Origin: Rosa chinensis
Taxonomy: Eukaryota; Streptophyta; Magnoliopsida; Rosales; Rosaceae
Assembly: GCF_002994745.2 (NCBI RefSeq)
Contig: NC_037090.1
Span: forward strand, 19,084,001-19,148,000
DNA: 64,000 nt
Direction: 5' to 3'
How positions within the stretch are numbered: position 1 is the first letter of the stretch; every line of letters starts with the position of its first letter. This document shows positions 55,701 to 64,000 of the stretch, one piece after another. The notes under the pieces were generated by a model, which searched no databases, had not been told where the DNA came from, and saw only the letters and a list, made by a program, of their open reading frames with translations. The position numbers and the translations under genes are program-made.

Positions 55701-56240
55701 CAACCGTTTTTAAAGTCCTACTGGCAAATGCTTTTACTTGGTACCTTCTTTCTGAAATTCTGCTGGCCAGCAAAAGTGGTACCAAGTAAAGAGCCTAAAG
55801 GCAATGAAGGTTTTGCATTTGTGCATCTAAAGGCATATTTTATACCTTTAATTTTCTTGTTACTAGGTATAACTATAAGCAAATAGAAGATATGTAGTCC
55901 TGATTATCCTAGTATCTGGTGGTATTTCAGTTTGAAAACCTATTAAATGTCATGTTGCTTGTCTTGGTTTCATTCAGGTCAGCATCACTCTAATTGCTAC
56001 TGGATTCAAACGCCAAGAAGAAAGTGATGGGAGGCCACTCCAGGTATTCCTCATAGCTCACTCTATCTCGGTTTCTCCATACTTGTCTCTCGACAATTTT
56101 ATTAAAATACCAAATTGCAGGCACAAGGAGACATTACCCTTGGAATCAATCGAAGACCTTCCTCCTTCTCAGAAGGTAGTTCAGTTGAGATTCCGGATTT
56201 CTTGAAGAAGAAAGGACGCTCACGTTATCCAAGAGTTTGA
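52702..56240 (+). CDS. FTSZ2: Plastid division protein FtsZ2
   Basis: Seven coding exons (52702-53355, 53456-53755, 54117-54207, 55094-55218, 55380-55472, 55978-56043, 56121-56240) encode 482 residues. The tubulin-like GTPase forms the Z ring at the chloroplast mid-plane with FtsZ1. The first 100 or so residues are Ser/Thr-rich, as in a transit peptide. [16 protein letters not shown] (about 129-144) starts the GTPase fold, and the tubulin signature [10 protein letters not shown] (about 222-231) begins exon 2. The C-terminus has [18 protein letters not shown], the FtsZ2-specific tail known to bind ARC6, which separates it from FtsZ1. All junctions keep frame. Exon 3 to exon 4 is an 886-bp intron; intron 5 contains a small hairpin element. 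No defects seen. Confidence 0.96.
55636..55792. repeat. Double hairpin in FTSZ2 intron 5
   Basis: Two inverted repeats lie side by side: aacggttggat (55639-55649) with atccaaccgtt (55698-55708), and tttacttggtacc (55733-55745) with ggtaccaagtaaa (55778-55790). It may be a small foldback element. Confidence 0.65.
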
Positions 56241-57096
56241 AATGCTTCCTTTTTATTCCAATGAGTGCCTTGTCTGAGGCCTCCCAGCCTCTTCATTACC
56301 ACATCAGCATCAATCTGAGGGATTTAAGTATGCCTCTGTAGATACTAGATGATAGATCCTCGATATGTCATTTGTTAGTACTTGGTAGTGGTTTCTAGCC
56401 TTCATATATTAGTGCACACTCGTTTGAGTATCGTGTCTATGTTCCCTTTTGTTCCAAGAATATTTGAATAAAAGCCATTGGCGTGTATAGAGTTTTCCAT
56501 CTATGAAGTGAGATAGAACTTATGGAGAAGCATGAATTGCTTTGCTTCAGAGAAAATTCTTCTTTGTTATTACTTGATATCTGATTTTAATTTAAGCTGT
56601 ATTTTGTTGTCTTCAGAACTAGAAGCCATTTAAATATCTGAAAAGCAAAATTAATTGATGGGTGACATTCAGCAATTTTCTTGGTCCATAATTCTTGTGT
56701 CTTCCACGAGAGAAGGAAAAAAAAATGCAACTGGTTCCTGTTTCTACATGCCTGGAGATATGAATCTGGAATCCTTGATGAAGAATCTCATCACATCACC
56801 TGACAATAGCTACCAAACAATCACTTTTTTACGCACCATAAGCTAATTGAGCTAATAATCCAATGGATAGAGAAATGCAATCGCCTCTTCCAAGTTCAAG
56901 ACAAAGGCTCTCAGGTTATTCGTCTTCTTACATGCTTTGAATCAAAGCCTATGAGTCCCTTATGCATTCTTAGTGACCCAGGTGGCTGAAAAAAAAATTG
57001 TCAGAAAAGTTATATGGCACGTAGGCTAGCTCTTAGTAACCAGGCAAATAACTTTTTTGTATGAGTTCCTTCATGAAACTTTAGCCTTCAAAATTT
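56241..57096. other. FTSZ2 3' UTR and intergenic spacer
   Basis: The FTSZ2 3' UTR probably ends soon after the aataaa at 56468. The rest, between two convergent genes, has no recognised feature. Confidence 0.55.
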
Positions 57097-59250
57097 TTAC
57101 CAGTAATCTCCACATGAACACAACCCATCTGCGAAATGGTGAAACCGAGTATTATCCCTAACAATAATCTTTCTTCCAACAACCAAGGAGATGTACTTGA
57201 TTGCAGAATGGCAATCCAAGCACACCCTTATATTTTTCTTCACAATGATTGGCTTCCCAGCAGGCATACTTATCATTGCAAATGCAATCGCTATCCTCTC
57301 ACTATGATGGTGAAGAAGCTCTACCTTTGAATTGTCGTCCATATCACGAAGAACAAGATCTGTATTTGGAACATATCCAGCTTTCTTTATCTGATCAAGA
57401 AGACTATCAAGCTTCTCATATATTTCTTTCTTCTGAGGATGAGACCAATCTTCGGCTCCAAATGTGTGTGTTTTGTTTCCAATGTCAATCCAACTATAAC
57501 CGGGCAATTTCTTCATGCTGCTGTCCCTCATTATCCTCCTCACACCCCTGAAATCTTCCCATTTCTGCTCCTTTGCATATATAGTTGAAAGCAACACATG
57601 TGCTCCACTATTCTCAGGTTCAAGCTGTATCAATTTCTCCGCTGCCAGTTTGCCCCTCTCTTTATCACCATGAATTGTGCAAGCACCAAGAAAAGAGCAC
57701 CATCCAAAAGCATTTGGCTGCATTGGCATGCTGTTAATGAATTCTTCGGCCTCTTCAAGCCTTCCAGCCCTGCCAAGTAAATCAATAACGCAAGAGTAAT
57801 GTCCAGCTCTAGGTACTATGCCATATGTTTTCTCCAGAGAGTAAAAGTACTTTAAACCTTCCTCTACCAATCCAGAATGGCTACAGCCTGTTAAAAGACT
57901 GATAAATGTTATTGCATTTGGTTTCACTCCTGCCTGGACCATTCTACTAAAAGTTTTCAAGGCGTCATTTCCTAAGCCGTGAACTGCAAATACACTTAGC
58001 AATGAATTCCACGCAACTTCAGTTGGGGTGGGTACCTCGTCAAAAACTTGTATTGAATGATCAAGTAACCCACATCTCCCATACATATCAACAAGAACAG
58101 AAGACACAAAATCATCTCTGTCAAAATTAAACTTGACCACCTGAGCATGAAGTTGGATCCCTTGTTCAAGTGCAGCTTGGTTGGCACAAGCCTTGATCAA
58201 GCTAGAGAAAGTGAACTGATTAGGCTCAGCTCCCCTTCTCTGTAAGTCAACAAACACACTAAAAGCCTTCTCGATTTTATCCATCACAACATAACCATTG
58301 ATCAGAGAGGAATACGACACAATATTTCTGCACTCAGGGTCAACCCGAAACACATTTAAAGCACTCTCCATATCACCTGATTTCGAGTACACATCAACCA
58401 GAGCATTTCCCACAGCAACCTCTACTTCCAATCCCAACTTCACACCTGTCGAATGGACACACTTTCCAAACTGACAAGCCTCCAGTGCAGAACAAGCACT
58501 CAATGCACTAGAAACAACATGTTTATCTATACCAATCCCATCACTAACCATCCTCTTATAAGTCAGTAAAGCTGCCTCAAAATCCCCACTCTTTGCATAC
58601 CCATCAATCATCGAAGTCCACGATACAGCATCCTTACTCGGCATTTCCTCGAAAACCTTACAAGCCTCAACCATGAACCCACATTTCGAATACATATCCG
58701 CCAAGTTACTACCCACAAACAGCTCACAAGCCAAGCCCAATTTCAAAGCAAGAGAATGCAGCTGCCTCCCAATCTCAACCGACCCAAGAACCACACAAGC
58801 GCTGATGACACTTGCAAATGCAAACTGGGTCGGGCTCTCCCCAGCAATTCTCATCTGGGAAAAGGCCTTGAAACTCTCGGAGAACCTCAAGTTCTGAGAA
58901 AACCCAGTGACCATTGCAGTCCAGGAAACCAAGTTTCGGTGAGGCATTTGGTCGAAAACCTTGAGGGCATAATCGACGTGCCCGCATTTGGAGTACATGT
59001 TGAGGAGGTGGTTGGTGAGGAAAATGCATAGTGGGTAATGAGTGCGTAGGAGGTGAGCGTGGAGCTCTTTGCCTTTGTTTAGCTGCTTGGTTTTTGCGTA
59101 GCTTTGGATGACTTGGGCCAAGGTGGTCGACTCCTCTTTCAGAATTTGGCCGCCAAAAAGGCGCAAGGGTTGAAAATTCATAAAGAAAGGGGTGCAAATG
59201 AAATTTTCTGGGAAAAGCTTTACATTTCTACATGAAAATGGAATCATCAA
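57097..59250 (-). CDS. PLS-type pentatricopeptide repeat protein with DYW domain
   Basis: A 717-residue intronless protein, the normal form for plant PPR genes. After a short N-terminal leader the PLS repeats run from about residue 45 to about 520 (for example LHAHLLRTHYPLCIFLTNHL, NMYSKCGHVDYALKVFDQMP and GRAGRLEEAEEFINSMP). E and E+ regions follow, then a complete DYW deaminase domain. That domain keeps the HSERIA glutamate motif, the CLDCH zinc site and the terminal CSCGDYW. DYW-PPR proteins edit C to U in mitochondrial or plastid transcripts; the target cannot be read from here. The N-terminus is compatible with organelle import. The alternative ATG at residue 2 is equally plausible. Confidence 0.94.
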   Translation of the reverse strand: MMIPFSCRNVKLFPENFICTPFFMNFQPLRLFGGQILKEESTTLAQVIQSYAKTKQLNKGKELHAHLLRTHYPLCIFLTNHLLNMYSKCGHVDYALKVFDQMPHRNLVSWTAMVTGFSQNLRFSESFKAFSQMRIAGESPTQFAFASVISACVVLGSVEIGRQLHSLALKLGLACELFVGSNLADMYSKCGFMVEACKVFEEMPSKDAVSWTSMIDGYAKSGDFEAALLTYKRMVSDGIGIDKHVVSSALSACSALEACQFGKCVHSTGVKLGLEVEVAVGNALVDVYSKSGDMESALNVFRVDPECRNIVSYSSLINGYVVMDKIEKAFSVFVDLQRRGAEPNQFTFSSLIKACANQAALEQGIQLHAQVVKFNFDRDDFVSSVLVDMYGRCGLLDHSIQVFDEVPTPTEVAWNSLLSVFAVHGLGNDALKTFSRMVQAGVKPNAITFISLLTGCSHSGLVEEGLKYFYSLEKTYGIVPRAGHYSCVIDLLGRAGRLEEAEEFINSMPMQPNAFGWCSFLGACTIHGDKERGKLAAEKLIQLEPENSGAHVLLSTIYAKEQKWEDFRGVRRIMRDSSMKKLPGYSWIDIGNKTHTFGAEDWSHPQKKEIYEKLDSLLDQIKKAGYVPNTDLVLRDMDDNSKVELLHHHSERIAIAFAMISMPAGKPIIVKKNIRVCLDCHSAIKYISLVVGRKIIVRDNTRFHHFADGLCSCGDYW

Positions 59251-59324
59251 TTGTTCCCCATAGCCAAATAAAATGTTTCTATTGTATGATATTCTTCTAT
59301 ATTGCTCTTTAAATATATGTTTGG

Positions 59325-59675
59325 AGCTAATTTTATTTTACATCCCTAACCTTTACACGTTAAATCAGTTATGGTCTTGCACTTTTAATTTCATCACATG
59401 TACCTATGTGCTCTCCAATTTGATCAATCAAGTCCAATCATTATTTTTTTTGTCAATTATTTTTAAATTGAAAATGTGGGTCTAATAGGCTCCCATATAT
59501 GATGATGATTCATTAATATGACATACAAAGTTATATTGTATGTATTTACAATTTTAGAATACATCACACAATAGTTGGCAAGAAAGCCAAGTGTTAGATA
59601 AGATTGATTGAAATTAGTTAGTATAGGGGCACCCGTGATGAAATTAAAAGTGCATGGTAGTAAAGTAAAATTTGC
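59325..59675. mobile_element. Possible MITE with imperfect 110-bp inverted ends
   Basis: cacttttaatttcatcac (59379) is matched by its complement gtgatgaaattaaaagtgca (59635). Weaker inverted similarity extends both ways (ttattttacatccc against agtaaaatttgccc; gatcaatcaagtcc against agattgattgaaa). Ends and target duplication are not resolved. Confidence 0.55.
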
Positions 59676-59927
59676 CCTTATGTTTGTGTATAGGGGGTCG
59701 ATTTTTTGGAATGGAAAAATAACAAATTGCATGGAGCTATAAAAATTAATTGAGATCAAATTGAATTGATGCTAGCTATGTAATTTTAGTTAGTACTTAA
59801 GAAGAAGCGAGAAAAACCGAATCGAATAGCAAGAATATAACTAAAAATAGCTATATTATTATTAGGTGTGATTAGTTTTTATTAGTTTTAATTCTATTAT
59901 AGGCTTTCAAACTAATTTATCATCCCT

Positions 59928-60737
59928 TTCGTTGGCAACGGTGGTCGTCTGCTGTGGTTTTCGAAGTCTAGGCGATGGAGGTGTGGTGGATTGTCGGCGC
60001 AGGTGGTTACTCGCATAGATCCAGTGAAGGAGGATGTTGTGGGAGGCGCGTGGGAGATTGGTGGTATTTTGTCTGTTTGAGTCGGCGGTTGGATCTCTTT
60101 TCCGGTCGTTCAACATTGTTGGTTGACAAATATAAAGGTGGCAGGCTGTGACAGTGGTAGTGACAGGGTTACAAGCCAGCGTTGAAATTGGCAGTGGTAG
60201 CCAGAAGCGCCAAATCCGTTACCAACTGTGCAGAAGGATTCGGATCTGGGACCCAAGTGAGGTTTGGGCTTGGACTATGGCCCACAATCTTTGTTGGGCT
60301 CTTTGTCATATGCTTTTTGGCTTGAGGCCCCTCTGTGTTGCTGATATTGGATTCAAGACCCAATTTTATGGTATCTGTTTGTGAAAGATCGTCTGCCAAT
60401 GTGGCCATGTTTTGACAACCTTGGTCAACTTCGATCTTTAAGTGGGAGAGTACCCTCATTTCGTCGCTGAATTGATTTTTGTCAGTTTGGGCGTTGGATT
60501 TGCATGGGTAGTCAAACTATCGACTACTCAATTCACTATACTGTTGTAATTTGTAGTGTAAAATCAGCTATGAGCAACATTGCTGCTTTTGCTTTATTAA
60601 TTACTTGTATTTCAGAGCAATTTTTGCATCTTTTCGTTTCGTACTTTCTATTTTCTTTATTGATGTATTTTTGCATCATATAAGTGGTAATCTTTCAATT
60701 TCAATGAAAAGCTAACCTCATTTACTCAAGGAAAAAA
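59928..60737 (+). mobile_element. 810-bp poly(A) retroposon with 19-bp TSD
   Basis: AAACTAATTTATCATCCCT (59909-59927) is repeated as AAACTAAGTTATCGTCCCT (60738-60756), two mismatches, directly after an A-run (60732-60740). The body is GC-richer than its flanks, has no reverse transcriptase, and resembles the 11-13 kb retroposons in size and layout. The two TSD mismatches suggest an older insertion. Confidence 0.8.
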
Positions 60738-60756
60738 AAACTAAGTTATCGTCCCT

Positions 60757-61080
60757 AATTCTTTAAGTAGAAATTTTCTATTGTGAATGTGTTTTACTCT
60801 ATTTTTTTTTTTTCAAGATATGTTAATTAAAATTATAGTTGAAGATGAGAATATTTTTGTTGAAAAACCATGAACTCAAAGTCTAGCACCTGTTAATGGA
60901 GCATCCGGTGGACAGATTCATCATTTTAATTGGTTAGCCCAAAACAAATGTTTGGCATTCACAGATTTCAGGACTCGTGTTACTCAGTTAGAAAATTTCG
61001 TCGTCCGCATTCCAGGCTAGGCCCAAACTACCATATGGTCTGGTTAATCTGAGGACCCAACCCACCCCAATTTAACAGCC
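60757..61080. other. Spacer, nothing recognised
   Basis: No feature supported. Confidence 0.5.
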
Positions 61081-62369
61081 TCGGTGATCAATCTCACAGC
61101 GAAGACAGAAAAGACTGGCCGCTCGCTTAACTCACGCTGATTCCGCGCGTGGAGGTCACTGGAAAACCAGTACTTGCTTGCAAATTAAGGTACTACTGCT
61201 AGTGTTTTTGATGAGCAGCCCTACAATTCTCTTTATTTACTCTGTTTCTGTGTTTATTGCTGTTTACAGGTTTAAACTTTGTATCTATCAAGTTGTAAAC
61301 TTTGGCTGGGTAGATTATGCTTGTTGGGTTTTGCGGGAAAGTTTAAATTTTGACTTCATTGGAGCTTCTCTATTTGATTGATGGCCGGTCTTTTGTGTTC
61401 GTTGGATTGTATTGGCATTGTTGCCTGATTCTTCAACGTGGGCCTTGCATTACGAATCCAAGGTTGTATCTTTGAGTTTTACTATTAGATTCTAAACATA
61501 CATTAGAGGTGAATCCTTGAACGACTAGTAATAATTCACGGCTTGGTGGATTAAAGGCCAGTACGTCACAGATTGGCAAGAGAAGCGAACAAGACGTTTT
61601 GATGAGTGTTTCTCTCTTGCAGGATGATGAACTTATGTAGGGTGCATACTAGAAGAGTCAGTTGATTGCGACTTAAATCCGATGACTGCAAAGACTACTT
61701 GTAGTAATTCAGGAAACTCATTCGAGTTTCAGTTGACATGCTTAGGATAATGTGTGAACATATTTTGGCTGGTGAAGTTGCTAAAACAAAAAATCTCATT
61801 TCAGCACATACTTTACTCACAATGGTTATTCACCTCCATGATTGTTCTTTAATCAATTTATTTGGATTACATAGTTTTTGGCACATATTTTCAATGATGT
61901 GTCAATATATATATCCAAGGTTGATAATCTTGCTGAAGCTGCAAAGTTGTTTGATCTAGCTGATGTGCCAATGTATCATCACATTAAAAAACAACTTCCA
62001 AAGGGATCATGCTTTATAAACTTCGTGAGAGTGAAGAGATCAGTTGACATGATCAGGATTATGTTTGAGAAAATTCTTGCCACGGTATGTATATACTTAA
62101 TTCTCTAGAATTCTTTCTATTCACCTCATTGCTGGTCTTTTGTTTATTTCTAGAGTCTGTATCTGCTAGATTATCTTTGTTGCGTGTTTATGTGGATGCT
62201 AGCTTTCACTTTGATTTGGGGTATTTGGTTTTCCAAATGTGATTATAACCATCCTCGTGCTCATTGGCAGGGAATTCCTTGTAGTTCCGCTTCTACTACT
62301 GTTTGGATCGTAACGCCACCAAATGCAAAAAGAAGCAAACAAAATGCTAAGGATAGTGCAAATCTTTGA
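61080..62369 (+). other. Unrecognised spliced gene or gene remnant
   Basis: Exon-like pieces without a known family: a GC-rich leader (about 61085-61188) before a splice-like aag|gtact; a piece about 61623-61760 with stops; an open piece 61917-62083 reading DNLAEAAKLFDLADVPMYHH, then HIKKQLPKGSCFINFVRVKR and SVDMIRIMFEKILAT before a GT; and 62271-62369 (GIPCSSASTTVWIVTPPNAK..., stop) after an AG acceptor. The phrase agttgacatgcttaggataatg (61733) echoes agttgacatgatcaggatta (62042), so an exon was duplicated. Stops in the first copy point to partial decay. Confidence 0.4.
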
Positions 62370-63089
62370 GAGAGTGTACTTGTTCTGGATCCAAGTATTT
62401 CTTGTTTGTACATCATCACTGTATTGAAACACATATACATAATTTACTCAACAAGGATTCAAATGTGAAACTTTTAGTGTGCATCAACTGCTGCGGTGGG
62501 GCCATAAACACCAGTAATTGCCTCAAGCTTTACCTTTTGATGGGGGCCAGCAAGTGGACGATCGAATTATAGGTTGGTCGGTTCAGTGATCAATAATCTC
62601 ATCGGTCAAATTCGTAGGGATATGCATGAATGCATCTGTGGGAAATTCCAGGAAATGAAAGCGAAAAAGCAATTCACTCTCTTTCCTGTCCTGGGAATAG
62701 CAAACAAACCCAGTATGGTAGGAGAAAATTTCACCTCTTTCACATGTGAAAAAGCAAACCCACCCAGCATGTGAAAAAGCAATCCACTCTCTTTCACACT
62801 CTCTCTGTTCAACTTTTTTGTTTTTCACATTATCGAGCTTAGCTAGCTCTTAAGGCCAAGGGAGATTCATCTATCCAAAAGTCTCCTCGATCTCCAAGGC
62901 ACAATACTCTGGGTCTGTAATAGCTGAAGCTAATGGAGTTCTATCACTATGTCTTTGAGGTTAGAAACATATTCTACTCACTATTTCATATATAAGTTGT
63001 ATCCTCCAATATTTGTTTTCGTTGGTTTTGATTCATTTTTGTTTTCCTCCTCTATGTTTGCATATTGAAACAATAATAATTGAAAGACG
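62370..63089. other. Upstream region of the TNL gene
   Basis: Non-coding as far as visible. A short direct repeat, catgtgaaaaagcaa with accca, occurs at about 62741 and 62770. The TNL leader probably lies in the right part; no clear TATA box. Confidence 0.45.
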
Positions 63090-64000
63090 ATGAGGATGAT
63101 TATTGTGATTAGTGCGGTAATGGTGCAATGGTTCGGTGTCATAGCCTGTCTTAAGTGGATATGGAAGAATTGGTTCATTATTGTGGTGATTGTGACATGG
63201 AACGTAATAGCCAGTCTTGGGTGGATATGGAAGAGTAGGTTCAGTTACATGGTTGAAACCCCACAGTCAATATCAGAGGATAATCAAGAACCGGTTGACG
63301 TGGATGCCTTTGCATCTCTTCCTCCATCATCAGCTGAATCATCAGCTCCTAGGTGGAAGCATGATGTATTTTTGAGTTTCCGGGGTGTAGACACTCGCGG
63401 AGGTATTACGTTCGAAATATACGATCGACTGCAAAACAGGAGAGGAATCAAAACATTCATGGATGACCAAGACCTTCAAGTAGGGGATGTTATTTCTCCC
63501 ACTCTCCTAATGGCAATTAAAGAATCAAGGTTTGCAATTATTGCTCTCTCTCCAAACTATGCCTCTTCCACTTGGTGTTTGGAGGAACTTAGAAACATTT
63601 GTGAATGCATGAAAGAAGACAACAATAGAATTCTGCCACTTTTTTATAATGTGGATCCTAGTGATGTACGAAATCAGAAGAGGAGCTTTGGAGATGCTTT
63701 CACTAAGCATGAAAAATCTGGGAAACACAAATCAGAAAAGGTGCAGCAGTGGAGAGATGCTTTAACAAAAGTGGCAAATTTCTCTGGATGGCATACACTG
63801 AATTATAAGTAAGCATGATGAGACCTTTTTTTAATTATTAATACTTGTGCTTTTGGATTTATCATTAATTTTTCCAATGATTTTCTGATCCATAATGCTT
63901 TCTGGCAGAACTGATAGAGAGCTTGTGGATGCCATTGAGGAATCTGTGTGCAATAAATTACGATTGACTGAACCTGAGCTTAAAATGTGCATCGGAGGTT
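63090..64000 (+). CDS. TIR-NBS-LRR resistance protein, 5' end (cut by window)
   Basis: Exon 1, 63090-63808, and the start of exon 2 at 63909 (phase preserved, aa|a) give about 270 residues before the window ends. The TIR domain (about residues 89-235) has the expected motifs: KHDVFLSFRGVDTRGG, GIKTFMDDQDLQVGD, LSPNYASSTWCLEELRNI with the Glu used for NAD cleavage in active TIRs, and LPLFYNVDPSDVRNQ. The exon 2 start (TDRELVDAIEESV) matches the usual TIR-to-NB-ARC linker. Unusual for TNLs, about 88 residues precede the TIR and include two hydrophobic segments that resemble each other (VIACLKWIWKNWF and VIASLGWIWKSRF), suggesting a membrane anchor made by internal duplication. An ATG at residue 54 (MVETPQS) would give a conventional start. 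Confidence 0.85.

Overview
The window is nuclear DNA of a flowering plant, most likely a rosid and plausibly Rosaceae (inference from protein similarity and transposon style, not tested). It has spliced genes with GT-AG introns, plant-only families (POLYCHOME/OSD1-type cell-cycle inhibitors, DYW-type PPR, TIR-NBS-LRR, NHL, plastid FtsZ2), AT-rich spacers and many nested transposable elements. No rRNA gene, CRISPR array or convincing tRNA gene was seen.

Layout. 1-9.5 kb is gene-poor: a 524-bp tandem duplication, a TA/CA microsatellite field, a GC-rich GGGCC minisatellite, an hAT element with an exact 8-bp target duplication nested inside another inverted-repeat element, a 433-bp MITE, and a 1.7-kb element resembling a Pack-MULE. 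10-20 kb is a tandem array of four intact NHL (NDR1/HIN1-like) genes plus a degenerate fifth copy. It is interrupted by two nested poly(A) retroposons of one family, an hAT MITE and a LINE tail. 21.3-22.6 kb is a conserved F-box/LRR gene on the minus strand. 23.4-28.85 kb is a nearly complete Mutator-like element. Its FAR1-MULE-SWIM transposase is fused to an OTU cysteine-protease domain, and the gene is broken by a 13-bp tandem duplication. 29.7-31.0 kb holds two minus-strand F-box/LRR relics. 31.7-33.9 kb is the 5' part of a copia-type retrotransposon with an open gag and no pol.

38.8-51.8 kb is a large inverted duplication. Each arm carries one intact two-exon gene for a UVI4/OSD1-type inhibitor of the anaphase-promoting complex (237 aa each, C-terminal MR tail). 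The two copies are transcribed away from the central spacer. The spacer holds ISCA1 (iron-sulfur assembly), a Harbinger-like MITE, and a composite element with a striking array of 16-bp palindromes. 52.7-56.2 kb is FTSZ2 (plastid division, seven coding exons). 57.1-59.25 kb is an intronless DYW-type PPR gene. 59.3-60.8 kb has a MITE and another poly(A) retroposon. 61-62.4 kb has exons I could not identify. The window ends inside a TNL resistance gene.

The genes do not form one pathway. The nearest thing to coordinated units are the NHL array (membrane-anchored LEA_2 proteins linked to defence and stress), the mirrored UVI4/OSD1 pair, and the divergent promoter between the left-arm UVI4/OSD1 copy and ISCA1.
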